Virus record (IMG/VR): IMGVR_UViG_3300030090_000210
Coordinates: 1 to 35,771 of that record
DNA: 35,771 bases
Direction: 5' to 3' (one strand)
Source: a virus
A program made the position numbers and the translations under genes. Position 1 is the stretch's first letter. Each line of letters opens with the position of its first letter. This document shows positions 14,719 through 25,071 of the stretch, piece by piece. The notes beneath the pieces were generated by a model. That model saw only the letters and a list, made by a program, of their open reading frames with translations, did no database searches and was not told the DNA's origin.

Positions 14719-17700
14719 TTATTTTTTCTTGTAGTAGTCGCTGTCCCACGCTCCAGACCCTTTTTGCCTCGGAGGTAATGGAAGTATCTTCATCTCAAAT
14801 GTGTCTAGTTCTGGCCCGTAAACGAGTCCAATGTCTGACGCATCATAAAGCCTTCTGAACGCATCTGCCAGTTCTTGGCTCTTTGTATCTGGAAATTGAA
14901 GTAGATCGAGATACTTTTGAATTTGAATAGGCAAATCATTGGCAAACGGGTCAGGAAGAACCTCAGACTTTTCTAAACCCCCTGCAATTAAGACGTCTAA
15001 ATCTTCATACGAGGCGTTCAGGTTCATCGGGTTTCTATACTTTTGATCAGCTAGTGCTAATTCCTGTGCAATCACATAACGATCTTCATCAGTAAGTTCG
15101 TCTATGTTAAGAGGCTTCTTCCTGCGAGGTCTCTTGTACCAACTGTCTATGTTGTCAGACGCTCCCGACATAACAGCGTGGATAAGTTCCTTAAAGCTGC
15201 CTATGTCGCCGTCATGGAAATCGTAGCGGGTAGCTGCTATATCGCCGCCAGACAGACCGGCATAAAGCGTGAGGGCTTCTCTCCCCGTGAGTCCTTCAGA
15301 GAAATCACTATTATATAGAAAATCATTGTAGTCTCGGATTGCTTTAATTTTCCTCCATGTTTCTGGAGTGTGCTTTACTCCATTAAACATTAAGGTGTTT
15401 TTCTTATCAAAATTATTTGGCAACATAAAGCTGCCTCCTAATATCCTGTCAGCAAAATCTTTTTTTGGTGCTTTCTCTTTCGCTTCTTTAAGTAGCTCAC
15501 CTGAAGCAATAAAGTTATCTACAGCTTTCCGTTTGATCAGAAGGTTTTCTTCTTCAGGTAATTTAGAGGGATCGGTAGCGATTATTATTGATCGCTGACG
15601 AAGCATCCACCTATCTAATTTTTCTTGCTGTTGCTTACGATGATCTGGATCACCGCTCATTATATCTAAGTCTAAGAAACGTCGAGCAAACTCAACTACT
15701 TTAGCTCCTCGTTCTAACTTCATCTTATCCGACTCACTCATCTGCATTGACGGAGTCACCTTTAATCCGTCTTCTGCTGAAGGAGTGCCTGCGTTAGATA
15801 CAAGTTCTCCACCTCCATCTACAAACTGCTCAAAGAAATTAAAAGCACCTTCAAACTCACGTGCCTCACCGTAGCTTTTAAACGCCATAGTATCGTTAAC
15901 CGATATTTCTGGATCGCCGTAGCTAACAGGCATTCTCATGGTAATACCTGACTCTGGAGGTAGTTCTATTTCAGCGTTACCTTCAAGCATGGATTCCCAA
16001 GGAATCCCTTTGTAAGCTGCAGCAAAAGATTTGTACTGACTTTTTAGAGCCTCAATGGCTCCTTGACTGATTGCCACATCGTCACCGTCAGCTTCAGCGT
16101 CGGTGTACTTCATCATCTTATTATGCTCAGTAACTAATGATGAAATTATCTGCGCTTCAACCTCTTCTTTCTCATCTTGTATACGACGAAACCTTTCGTA
16201 CCGTTCATCAGACGAGTCTCCTTCAAAGAAAGAAATATGTGGCCCTTCAGTTACTCCGACAGATTCGTCTCCTTTTAAGTTGGAAAACCCTTCTCCAGAA
16301 GAATCACTAAGTTTTTGCTGTGCGTCCTGCACGAATTGTTCGATAGCCATGTCCCGATCTAGCCTCAAATTTTGAGACTTAGCGTGTAAGGCTTTTATTG
16401 CAGGACTTCCGAAGCCAGCATTACGTGCGTCTTCATCTGATATGCTGGTATCGTTTTTGTTTTCAGTAGTCAGATCAAGGTAAGTCTTATTGTACCCTGC
16501 TCTAAACGCTCGCATACGATCAATTACTTCTTTTTCTAGTAGCTGTTCTTTTCCTGCAAACTCATCATCGAGTTGATCTGGAAGAACGCCTGACCTTATA
16601 GCGTTTCGTTTCCACTTAGTAACTACGTCATTGTAAACTCTGTTGTAATCTGTAGCTATTGTTTGGATAACTCTAGAAGCTGCGGCCACCTTCTTCGACA
16701 TTTCTGCGTCACCAACTGGTGGAAGGAACTGTTTCAATGCTCTTTGATGATCCGGTAGATTTTGAACTGCAGCGTCATAATCGAGTAATGCCCATCGTTG
16801 GACTTCTGTCCATAGCTCTGCGTTTTCATCCCCTGTAGGAGCCAGAAACTCCACCATCAATTTTGGCTGAACATCGTTAAAGTGTTTGTAGTACTGTTCG
16901 TTGCCTTGCTGTTCTTTAATAGAAGTAATTAGTTTATTAAGATCATCATCTATATCTTTCTCCCCGACAAAGGACTCTTGAACAACATTGATGTACTCTT
17001 GTAATTCTTCGTCAGTAAACTGGTGGCCACTCTGCATCAGCCTCTGGCCGTCCTGCAGAACCTGACGAGCCACATTGGCTGCAGGGCTATCGCTAGCTCC
17101 CGTAACTCCTCGGCTGGTGGTATGTTGAGCCACCATTGATTGGACTAATGATGCAATCGCTTCTTCTGTAATGTTGAAGCCCGACAGTACTGACGATTTG
17201 AGAAATTTAGTATCTACTGCATTAGTTACATCAACTGCTAAGTTATCTAGATTCTTAGTTCCTGTAAGGTACGCTCGTATGTCAAACTGGGCGAGAGCCG
17301 ATTTATACTGGGGATGATTCTCAATCAGAGACCGCATGACGCTTGCCTCGTTAGCAGCTAATTTAGATTCATTAGATAAGTCAGTTACCTTGTTTGCCTC
17401 AATCCTATCCTTAATGTCATTGAAGAAACTAACTCTGGCTCCTTCAGCTATGCGAGACATGATCTTCTCGTCGTAGTTAATCCATCCCGATTTCGAGACA
17501 ATCTCTACTACTTCCATTAAGTTGTCAGGAGTCAGGTCTTGGAATTTCTTTAGTCCCATCTTTTGGAGCTTTGGATGCTCCTCAATCATTTGTGGGAAAC
17601 TTTGGAATAAATTAGTAATTACAGTTTTAGCATACTTTTGGTCAGCTTCATCTCTTTGACGCCGCCGAGACTGTAATCCGATCTCTGCATCATACATTCT

Positions 17701-18678
17701 AGAAAGAAGCAGCTTGCCTTCTTGTCTCTGTACATCATCAAAAATGTGACCTCCACGGCTTCCGTCAGGTTTAGTTAACTTTAAATTAAGTAATGCGTTA
17801 AACTGTTTAGACAGCTTGTCGTAGTCTGCATCTACATCTGCCATTGCAGCTTCCATCGTTGACTTAATCGCAACGTTGAATAAGTCATCTCGCATGTTTA
17901 CTACGCCATCCGAAGGCCACGTAGTTTTCATCTTCGATACTTTTCTACCCCAATCAGCTACCGTTGTTAACCAGTTTGCAGAGTCGAGAGCATCAACAAG
18001 AACACGTGTAGCCTCGTTAATGTTTGCCTCTTTAGCTTTAGCAAAAGAATGCTTTTTAATCTCCGGTTCTAGCTTTGCCTTGAAAGCCATAACAGCGTCC
18101 AAGACTGCAGGGTCATATCCTCGTCTCCAGTTTGGGCCTGCAGTTTTTCCTACGTATTTTCGATTCGGAAGTTCGCTGTAGATTCTCTCTTGAATTTTTG
18201 TGAGAAAATCTCTTGGGTCTTCGTTGCCTTCTGCATCTACTCCAGAGTCATTGTTTAGTTCCTGCCAAGTATACTGCTGAAACTCTGGCGTGTTGACGAT
18301 GGCGTTGACGTCCTCTCTTCCCTGAAACGTGCCAGCATATTGAACTACCTTTACTGGGACTGCAGGGTGCAGGAAGTTTGGCTTGTTATTATCTTTCAGC
18401 CACTTCTCTATTTGAATCTCTTCGTCAGTAACAGCATCAGATTTCAGGATTTCTACCAGTTGATCCATCCCTTCTCTCTCCGCTTTTGCATCAACTCCAC
18501 TAAAGAAGTTGCCGAGACTTTTGTTAAAACGAGTTAAAGAAGCAGCCCAATTAGGTGGTGTTCCTACTGTTCCTCCTCCTCCAGAGACTAGCGGATATGA
18601 AGCGGGTCTACTGGTGTCAACTTGAGGCATCTGCCCTAGTCCTGCTACATCTGGTGTTACTCTTTTTTTAGCTGCCAT
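14719..18678 (-). CDS. Internal virion protein C (T7 gp15 homologue)
   Basis: Second large core protein, called from its place between the gp14 and gp16 equivalents and from its long, mostly helical, charged sequence without membrane segments. At 1319 residues it is far longer than T7 gp15 (747), so extra domains are present, but I cannot name them. The N-terminus (MAAKKRVTPDVAGLGQMP) has a Gly-rich segment at about 33-36. The C-terminus ends in YYKKK. The start at 18678 lies 5 bases after the gp14 stop. In T7, gp14, gp15 and gp16 form the periplasmic tunnel during ejection. Confidence 0.85.
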   Translation of the reverse strand: MAAKKRVTPDVAGLGQMPQVDTSRPASYPLVSGGGGTVGTPPNWAASLTRFNKSLGNFFSGVDAKAEREGMDQLVEILKSDAVTDEEIQIEKWLKDNNKPNFLHPAVPVKVVQYAGTFQGREDVNAIVNTPEFQQYTWQELNNDSGVDAEGNEDPRDFLTKIQERIYSELPNRKYVGKTAGPNWRRGYDPAVLDAVMAFKAKLEPEIKKHSFAKAKEANINEATRVLVDALDSANWLTTVADWGRKVSKMKTTWPSDGVVNMRDDLFNVAIKSTMEAAMADVDADYDKLSKQFNALLNLKLTKPDGSRGGHIFDDVQRQEGKLLLSRMYDAEIGLQSRRRQRDEADQKYAKTVITNLFQSFPQMIEEHPKLQKMGLKKFQDLTPDNLMEVVEIVSKSGWINYDEKIMSRIAEGARVSFFNDIKDRIEANKVTDLSNESKLAANEASVMRSLIENHPQYKSALAQFDIRAYLTGTKNLDNLAVDVTNAVDTKFLKSSVLSGFNITEEAIASLVQSMVAQHTTSRGVTGASDSPAANVARQVLQDGQRLMQSGHQFTDEELQEYINVVQESFVGEKDIDDDLNKLITSIKEQQGNEQYYKHFNDVQPKLMVEFLAPTGDENAELWTEVQRWALLDYDAAVQNLPDHQRALKQFLPPVGDAEMSKKVAAASRVIQTIATDYNRVYNDVVTKWKRNAIRSGVLPDQLDDEFAGKEQLLEKEVIDRMRAFRAGYNKTYLDLTTENKNDTSISDEDARNAGFGSPAIKALHAKSQNLRLDRDMAIEQFVQDAQQKLSDSSGEGFSNLKGDESVGVTEGPHISFFEGDSSDERYERFRRIQDEKEEVEAQIISSLVTEHNKMMKYTDAEADGDDVAISQGAIEALKSQYKSFAAAYKGIPWESMLEGNAEIELPPESGITMRMPVSYGDPEISVNDTMAFKSYGEAREFEGAFNFFEQFVDGGGELVSNAGTPSAEDGLKVTPSMQMSESDKMKLERGAKVVEFARRFLDLDIMSGDPDHRKQQQEKLDRWMLRQRSIIIATDPSKLPEEENLLIKRKAVDNFIASGELLKEAKEKAPKKDFADRILGGSFMLPNNFDKKNTLMFNGVKHTPETWRKIKAIRDYNDFLYNSDFSEGLTGREALTLYAGLSGGDIAATRYDFHDGDIGSFKELIHAVMSGASDNIDSWYKRPRRKKPLNIDELTDEDRYVIAQELALADQKYRNPMNLNASYEDLDVLIAGGLEKSEVLPDPFANDLPIQIQKYLDLLQFPDTKSQELADAFRRLYDASDIGLVYGPELDTFEMKILPLPPRQKGSGAWDSDYYKKK

Positions 18679-18683
18679 GTCTC

Positions 18684-19280
18684 TTAGCTGTCCCTAAACA
18701 TTCCTCGTTTGCCTTTGAAATCCCCACCAATATCCAGAGCATCTCCAGCAAACCCTAGAACCGCTTGGCCAGCTTGGGCTTGTTGAATTGGCTGGTAGAT
18801 GCTGGCTAACCTAGAACCTCCTGAAAGTTCAATCCGTTGCATTTCGGTATCAATTTTAGCTGACGCCAGTTGGGCTTCAGTTTGAGAAGCATAAGCTAGC
18901 TGACTTTCCCTAGACCAATAGTCATTCACAAGTGCATCAAAGGATGCTCCAGACAGTCCTGCTTCTCCCGCCGAGGTTACTGCCTGCCCTCGCATCAACA
19001 TCCCCCTACGTTTTAACTCTTGCTCCTCTCCATGCTGACGTCTCTGTATGTCTTGCTTTTGGTTCTGTGCATCGACAGAAGCCATTTGAGTCTCTTGAGC
19101 TTGGAAAGCTGCCATCTCCCGCTGTTTCTTTTCTGTAGCTTCAGCCGTGTACTTCTGCTGCTGGTACTGACTAGCGTGACTAGCTGCAGAAATAACAAGC
19201 ATCGTGCCTAGAACAACAGGGTCACATGCCAATACAACTCCTTCAGGTGAGCTAAATAAAAAGTTTAGGATTTCAGTCAT
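18684..19280 (-). CDS. Internal virion protein B (T7 gp14 homologue)
   Basis: Core protein that in T7 enters the outer membrane on ejection. It has 198 residues (T7: 196). A hydrophobic N-terminal segment (about 12-35, GVVLACDPVVLGTMLVISAA) is followed by a long Gln/Glu/Ala-rich helix. A GEAGLSGASFDALVNDYWSRE element matches the conserved GESMLEGSS...F.RE region of gp14, and a Gly-containing helical end follows. The start overlaps the stop of the gp13-like gene by 8 bases. Confidence 0.88.
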   Translation of the reverse strand: MTEILNFLFSSPEGVVLACDPVVLGTMLVISAASHASQYQQQKYTAEATEKKQREMAAFQAQETQMASVDAQNQKQDIQRRQHGEEQELKRRGMLMRGQAVTSAGEAGLSGASFDALVNDYWSRESQLAYASQTEAQLASAKIDTEMQRIELSGGSRLASIYQPIQQAQAGQAVLGFAGDALDIGGDFKGKRGMFRDS

Positions 19281-19797
19281 GTTTATACTTTCTAAATAAA
19301 ATAAATTCTCTTCGTTCTACTCCGTACTTGGGTATCTCTTTAATAAACTCAAAGCCCAACCAGCGCAGCCAGTTAAGATGAACCGTGTTACGTGCGTCAA
19401 TGACATTCCAAAGTAAGGGGTATGCTTTATGTAATTCATCTAGCCAGAGTCTTGAGTGTCTGATGAAAGCAGTTCCGTTGGTAGTGAGATCGTCAGTTCC
19501 GAGCAGCCATACAATTCCGCTTTCGGGATGCTCAGAGTCACGTGTACCAAAGACTCCGCAGGGTCTTCTTGTGGCTCTATGTCGTATAACGTAACACGGG
19601 GTTGATGTGGTGATTCCATTTGTAAGCACTCGTTTAGGAGGTGTCCCTGTGGATGCCTTGATCTCAGCCAAGTCGGCTCTACGTAAGTTATCTGCGATGT
19701 ATTCGGCATCGGAAATTGTGGCGTGTTCAACATCTAGTTTACCAAAGCTCCACTTAACGGCTCCATCTACTTCCTCTTGAAAAGACTCTAGCTTCAT
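19273..19797 (-). CDS. Internal virion protein A (T7 gp13-like)
   Basis: Head assembly protein with an acetyltransferase-like pattern. The diagnostic C-terminal half reads LWNVIDARNTVHLNWLRWLGFEF and parallels T7 gp13 (LWNYVWVGNTSHIRFLKTIGA). Before it lie SGIVWLLGTDDL and RHSRLWLDELHKAYP. The length of 174 residues is longer than T7 gp13 (138). It is followed at once by the gp14 equivalent and overlaps the end of tail tube B by 44 bases. Family members (DUF2833-like) have a GNAT-like shape, but no acetylation activity can be claimed. Confidence 0.87.
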   Translation of the reverse strand: MKLESFQEEVDGAVKWSFGKLDVEHATISDAEYIADNLRRADLAEIKASTGTPPKRVLTNGITTSTPCYVIRHRATRRPCGVFGTRDSEHPESGIVWLLGTDDLTTNGTAFIRHSRLWLDELHKAYPLLWNVIDARNTVHLNWLRWLGFEFIKEIPKYGVERREFILFRKYKHD

Positions 19798-22700
19798 AAT
19801 CTATGCTTAAAAAATCAGCGGGATATGGTGATGTGTTTTTCAAGACCATCCCTAGCCTATCGTTTCTTTCTCGGATAGGAAATAAGAATTTCCCTTCCTG
19901 CAATTCAGCCGTGCCTTCTAAGAGGTTCTGTACTGAATCCGTCGTGAATGTATTAGTATTGGTAGTCTGGAACTCTGTTGCTATGTGGGCGTTATGGATT
20001 ACATCTAAAGTAAAACTCCTTGAGTTAGCATACTGCAGGATACCTCGATGTAGCTGGTATCTGCCTGTCTCTGTAACTTTCTGTGACTTTAAGAAAGGTT
20101 GAGAGAACGTGTACTCCATCGTGTAAGGAATACCTATAAAGAACTTCTTGCCTGTAAGGTTAACGGGAAGGTCAAACGTAGTAGCTGTAATGTTAGAGGG
20201 CGTCAGAATGGCAGAGTCCTCAGTAACTACTCGATGAGCAGACGTCATGGTGTACGCTGTAGCCGTTGGTAGCGTCACCGTTGTGGTACTTCCACTAACA
20301 GAGATGCCGAGGTTATCTATGCGCTGATCTAACAGGACTTCGTAGTCCATGCCTGCAGTCTTTAACTCGTCTTCAAAGACTAAGGATTCTAGGAACATCT
20401 CGGAGCCTCTCTTTACGACCATGTAAAGTGTGTTTCCTAAGAAGGAGATGTCAGCAATAAAGTCATTAGTAGTCCCAAACTGGTACTTAAACCAAGCTGC
20501 CTGAATCTTCTGGTTCTGCTCATTGACCATGTACTTGTGTACGTACAGAGAAGCAGAAGTAGTGTCATCAGTAATGCAACAGATTACATCTTCATTTGTA
20601 GCTGCTGCCAATTTAGTAATGTTACCCTTGATGTACTTAGGTATGTGTCCCGTAGCATCTCCAGATTCGATAAGGTCAGCGTCCGACGATGAGACATTCA
20701 GTTGTCCCACTCCGCTATAACCAGTACGAGAAAAGCCGTAAAAGATAGCATCGCCGCTGACAACTGGAGTGGCGTCGGGTATGTTATCAATTTCATTAGA
20801 AGGAGTAAGGGTAACATGGCGTACCGATAGGAATGGGTCTGCATCCAGAGTGAACTGAGTTTGATCACTAAAGAGTATTAGACGTTCATTGTAAGGAACT
20901 GCACTATGCAATGTGCTTACTTTGTTGGTACTGGCAGCAATATCTATAGGAGCCGAGTCAACCAAAGCAGCTACAGTAGTTCTAAAGAAATTAAAGTATT
21001 CTCCAGCTTCGCTAAAGATGATGTTCTCTCCTGACAGAAATCCTAATCTGTTTCTAAATAAGAAGATGTCACTAATAGTGTTTCCAACGAACGAAGGGAA
21101 CGGATTGGAAATATCATCTCCAGCTTTCCTCTCGTCCCATTGAAGTTGTTTCAGAGTGAACGTCCCATCAGATTCCCTGACCAATCCGACAGGCATTGTA
21201 GCAGAGTCCAATAGATACCGTTGCTCGTAGCCTACGCATTCTTGCCAGCGTCCATGCTGTAACGTGGAAAGTTCATTAGGATCATCACCTTCAAAGCGTA
21301 AATAATAATCGTCAGCTTCCTCTCTAGCATCTCCTATGACTTTAACTATATGACCGTGACGAGCTACCGCTGGTAAATCGGCTGACTCTCCTACCTCAAA
21401 GTATGTAAGAGACAGTCCTCGTCCTCCGAAGTCATCCTCAACTGAAATTTGAAATTGCGCTCTGTCGGGAGCTAGTAATGCAATGGTGTACCCTTGCTGC
21501 TGGACTTGCCAGTTTCCTTCATGTTCTCCTAGTATTTTGTTAGACCCTGCAGCGTTAATATCATGGAGATAACCTTGGTTATTGTTTGGCCCTTGGTAGG
21601 ATAAGCCGAAACATTCTTCTGCTCCTTTAGCCGCTACTGAGCCTGTGTAGTCTACTCCATTTGCACCGGCTGGTGCTTCTGTTAGCGGTCGCCCGTTAGC
21701 TTTTAAGGGAGCCGTGTTATCCCACTTACCGCCTGCAATCCTAGCACTACTGGCCAGCATCTCGGCAATCTTTTCTGTACCAGTAGCTACTTGATGTTCA
21801 TTGCCTGTCCACTTAGGAGTTTTGTACCAGTACTCGCCTGTCTCTATCTTATGAATTGAAGGAGAAGTTGTGTCCGTGCTGTCCCACGATGCTCCTACTA
21901 GAGTACGTCCAGCGTGACTAGTGAAATACTTTCTTTCAAACTTTTTGTCTGGTACGGCTGAAGGACTTAGATACCCTGCAGACCTATATTGAGTACTAAA
22001 CGTAAAGCCTCCTGCAGCTATTGACCAATCCCCACTAATGGATTCGTTGCGACCGAAGCGATATTTGTGACCTTCGTGGTCGTACTCTCTTCCTTCTTTA
22101 CCGACAATGCATTTGTCAAAGGTATACCCAGCGGCTGCAGTATTATCTCCAGCTACAGTAGGAGTAGTAGAGGTAGCTGTTCCGGTAAGAGTTTTAACTT
22201 CCCAATCTGCAGCAAGTTCAGGAGTGTTAGCAAACAGATCAATTAAATCCTGTACTGTAGTTAGCCTGCTTGTGACTTCTGAACTGCTAGCCCAATGGAA
22301 ATTACCATAAATGGTTAGCTCTTGGCCTGTATAGTGAGCAGCAATTCGTTCGTTATGATAAAAGTAATTGGCAAGTGGAACACCTTTGACTCCAAGGGTT
22401 AGTCTAGGTAGGAAATCTTCATAACCATACGATTTTCTTTCTGCTTCTGTTGCATACTGAGGTAATTTGTATTGATTTACACTAGTTTTATAGTGGTTCC
22501 AATCCCATGACTGAACAATACGAATTTCTCTGCCGTTGTATTTAGGATCGGTAGATTTACTTTGAATCCTAGCTATCCATTTCTCGTTCTCTAACTCTTT
22601 GTTACGACCTTTGATGTCTACATAAGCTACAGTATTGCTTCCCCCATCTGCTACTACTTCAATCGGGCTGGCTGCTGTACCTACTTTAACTTTGTAGCGT

Positions 22701-24262
22701 TTACCATAGTCAGCAGTCTTAGCTGTTATTATCGCCTCGTACCTTTTTTCATACTTAGTGTCTGACTTAGCGTGAGTCGGAACACTTTTGTTAACAAGGA
22801 AAGTGTAGTCAGCTACGGTAACTGCTTTTAAATTCTTATTAGGATCGTTGCCTTCTGTTAAATACTCTAGACCAGAGTCTATGTTTAAAGTCTGTTGCGC
22901 TCCGGTAGCATTATCGTAGATGCTGATGCCTCCCGTTTCTCCACGGAAAGTTCCTACGGCTGTATCGGAACCAACAGTTGCGTCGGCTGTTTCTTTAGGC
23001 GTCCCACTCTCTTTAAATTGTCTAGGGTTACTGCCTTCATTGTAAGCTGAACTTGAGGTGTCTCCCCATATCGCAACAAACACCCACTTGGGGTTGGAAG
23101 AAGTACTGTATGTATCTATAACCGCTCCGGTATTAGGATCGTAAATGTTTGAGTCGAAGAACTCATCTTCTAAATCAGCAATGCTCTCAAGAGTTATGGT
23201 ACGAGCCGAAGCGTCATGTCCCGTCACTATAGCTCTATGGGTTTTAGATTTGTTACGTCTGTTTCCTAAACGTATTAAAGAACCTAATAATTTAGAAGAG
23301 TCCCAGCCTGCAGGAAACGAGTCATCGACGTTCCACCTTAATGTGGCGCACTTATTATGTGAAGTGCTTGGTGAAGGCGTAGCGTCAAGGGCTGTCCAAT
23401 GGAGATCATTGTCACCTATCTGATTCCAGCCAGCCAGCGTTTCAGTATCTGTCGCGTACCCTAGATTCTGGTCAAGGGTTCTGCCTTTGTTAGGAATACC
23501 TAAAAGAAACTTGTTAGCATCCCATGCTTTAACTTCATAGCCTTCGCTGGTGGAGTAAGTGTAGTGGTAATCATAGTTGTCAGGGACACGTAGTTCATAC
23601 TTCGTAGTCTCTCCCAACATCGTTATAGCTTTCCCAGCTAGGTTATCAATAGTGATGACGTCTCCAGCGGAGAACCCATGATTAGCAGCAAAGGTTATCT
23701 CATACACACCATCAACCCATTGCTTGGTAGCCTTCTCACGTACCGATACTATTTTAATTCCATCGACTTGTACTTTACCTATCCGTACTAATGCACCTCC
23801 TTTAGTTTTACTCAGGGTAATGTTGAAGTTACTTCCTGAAGCTGCGCTGGTCTTTACATAATAAGTTGTGTTGGCTTCAATGCCTTTAGGAAATTGCCCT
23901 GACTGTGTAGTCATGGTGAATCGAATGGCTGTATTGACAGCTAATTCTTCCCCGTCGCTTGTGGTAATCTCGACAGTATCTGTACCAACGTCGAAGCCAG
24001 CTACAGTTACAGCGGTGTACGGATTAACAACTACGGTGTACTGCTCAGAACTGTCTCGGTTAATCGTGTGTACAAAGGCTTTCCCTGTAGTGTCTGCTTC
24101 TACCCTGTTAACAAACTTAGTAGGAGGACGTTTAACGAGACCCTTAATCGGAGACGAGTAAGCGTTGATCTGTTCGGTAGCCTGTGATGGAAACCGTTGA
24201 GATTCAGCTTGCTGACTTACGCCTTGGGTAAGCGACGATACTGCGTTTTTGATTAAAGGCAT
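19754..24262 (-). CDS. Tail tubular protein B (T7 gp12 homologue), enlarged
   Basis: Nozzle of the short tail. The N-terminus matches gp12 (SLTQGVSQQAESQR, then INAYSSPIKGLVKRPPT), and the C-terminal half carries conserved gp12 stretches (NPFPSFVG..ISDIFLFRNRLGFLS, SEAGEYFNFFRTT). At 1502 residues it is nearly twice T7 gp12 (794). The extra material lies mainly between about residues 80 and 950 and appears beta-rich, possibly added decoration domains on the outside of the nozzle. The start overlaps the tail tube A stop as TAATG. Confidence 0.93.
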   Translation of the reverse strand: MPLIKNAVSSLTQGVSQQAESQRFPSQATEQINAYSSPIKGLVKRPPTKFVNRVEADTTGKAFVHTINRDSSEQYTVVVNPYTAVTVAGFDVGTDTVEITTSDGEELAVNTAIRFTMTTQSGQFPKGIEANTTYYVKTSAASGSNFNITLSKTKGGALVRIGKVQVDGIKIVSVREKATKQWVDGVYEITFAANHGFSAGDVITIDNLAGKAITMLGETTKYELRVPDNYDYHYTYSTSEGYEVKAWDANKFLLGIPNKGRTLDQNLGYATDTETLAGWNQIGDNDLHWTALDATPSPSTSHNKCATLRWNVDDSFPAGWDSSKLLGSLIRLGNRRNKSKTHRAIVTGHDASARTITLESIADLEDEFFDSNIYDPNTGAVIDTYSTSSNPKWVFVAIWGDTSSSAYNEGSNPRQFKESGTPKETADATVGSDTAVGTFRGETGGISIYDNATGAQQTLNIDSGLEYLTEGNDPNKNLKAVTVADYTFLVNKSVPTHAKSDTKYEKRYEAIITAKTADYGKRYKVKVGTAASPIEVVADGGSNTVAYVDIKGRNKELENEKWIARIQSKSTDPKYNGREIRIVQSWDWNHYKTSVNQYKLPQYATEAERKSYGYEDFLPRLTLGVKGVPLANYFYHNERIAAHYTGQELTIYGNFHWASSSEVTSRLTTVQDLIDLFANTPELAADWEVKTLTGTATSTTPTVAGDNTAAAGYTFDKCIVGKEGREYDHEGHKYRFGRNESISGDWSIAAGGFTFSTQYRSAGYLSPSAVPDKKFERKYFTSHAGRTLVGASWDSTDTTSPSIHKIETGEYWYKTPKWTGNEHQVATGTEKIAEMLASSARIAGGKWDNTAPLKANGRPLTEAPAGANGVDYTGSVAAKGAEECFGLSYQGPNNNQGYLHDINAAGSNKILGEHEGNWQVQQQGYTIALLAPDRAQFQISVEDDFGGRGLSLTYFEVGESADLPAVARHGHIVKVIGDAREEADDYYLRFEGDDPNELSTLQHGRWQECVGYEQRYLLDSATMPVGLVRESDGTFTLKQLQWDERKAGDDISNPFPSFVGNTISDIFLFRNRLGFLSGENIIFSEAGEYFNFFRTTVAALVDSAPIDIAASTNKVSTLHSAVPYNERLILFSDQTQFTLDADPFLSVRHVTLTPSNEIDNIPDATPVVSGDAIFYGFSRTGYSGVGQLNVSSSDADLIESGDATGHIPKYIKGNITKLAAATNEDVICCITDDTTSASLYVHKYMVNEQNQKIQAAWFKYQFGTTNDFIADISFLGNTLYMVVKRGSEMFLESLVFEDELKTAGMDYEVLLDQRIDNLGISVSGSTTTVTLPTATAYTMTSAHRVVTEDSAILTPSNITATTFDLPVNLTGKKFFIGIPYTMEYTFSQPFLKSQKVTETGRYQLHRGILQYANSRSFTLDVIHNAHIATEFQTTNTNTFTTDSVQNLLEGTAELQEGKFLFPIRERNDRLGMVLKNTSPYPADFLSIDYEARVFSRGSRWSR

Positions 24263-25071
24263 TAGGATTCACTTGTGTACGAGACAGACGCACCAGCTTG
24301 ACGGTCTACCGTGTAGTTAGACAAAGGACTATTAAAGATACTGTAGTCAGCATTCTCAGATTCTTTATGGATAAGATTTGTACGAGCTTCTTGTTCTTCA
24401 AGGGCCAGCATCTGCACTAGCTCCTTATCTCCTACGTATCGTTGAGAGAACACACGTGCAGCTTTAGTGGTGATGTAGCGTCTAGCATACTCTGGAAGAA
24501 CAGGCTCACCCGTGTTGCTAACTGCAGTATCAAAATTAAACAGAAGCTGATACGTAACGATTGCTTCTAACTTACTGTCAAATTTGTAAGTAGCGTTACG
24601 GCGATCATAAAGGAACTTGCCTCTTACAACTGGGTCAATATCTGAATAACGATACTGACTGACGTCGATGTTTAATACATTAGTAGGGACAGCAACTCGA
24701 TCTGCATACAACAATGATGTACCTGAAGGACTACCGCTTAAAGTTGCTGCCGTGTCTGACGTAATAGTACTTACCGTAAAAGCTGTACCGCCTATAGTTA
24801 CTTTCTCTCCTTTAATTAAAAAATGTTTCTCTGATCCTGCAGTTGTTATGTTAGCTCCGCTGACTGAAACGGAGATTGATCCTGTACCTTTAGCTAACTC
24901 GACATTGTGGAATCTATTGAAGTGCCAGCCTTCGGATTGAACAGCGGTGTCTATCTCTTCTAAAACTTTCTGAGCATCTCCAGCTTCTCCTGCAGAGGAC
25001 AACTGATTAACACGTGCTTGCCCTATCGAGGACAGCATCTGGTTTACTGCTTCTAACTTTGTAGTTGCCAT
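24262..25071 (-). CDS. Tail tubular protein A (T7 gp11 homologue)
   Basis: Gatekeeper ring joining portal and nozzle. The N-terminal helices (LEAVNQMLSSIGQARV, VLEEIDTAVQSEGWHFN) and the C-terminal part (EYARRYITTKAARVFSQRYVGD, then LEEQEARTNLIH) are typical of gp11. The length is 269 residues against 196 in T7. The extra ~65 residues (about 61-126, Ser/Thr/Gly/Val-rich with KGEKVTIGGTAFTVSTI) look like a small beta domain inserted after GWHFNRFHNVEL. The start overlaps the lysozyme-like gene's stop as TAATG. Confidence 0.93.
   Translation of the reverse strand: MATTKLEAVNQMLSSIGQARVNQLSSAGEAGDAQKVLEEIDTAVQSEGWHFNRFHNVELAKGTGSISVSVSGANITTAGSEKHFLIKGEKVTIGGTAFTVSTITSDTAATLSGSPSGTSLLYADRVAVPTNVLNIDVSQYRYSDIDPVVRGKFLYDRRNATYKFDSKLEAIVTYQLLFNFDTAVSNTGEPVLPEYARRYITTKAARVFSQRYVGDKELVQMLALEEQEARTNLIHKESENADYSIFNSPLSNYTVDRQAGASVSYTSES

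Noticed and set aside
19440-19733. Alternative 97-codon minus frame inside the gp13-like gene
   Set aside because: The gp13-type motif DARNTVHLNWLRWLGF is in the other frame, so this is a shadow.
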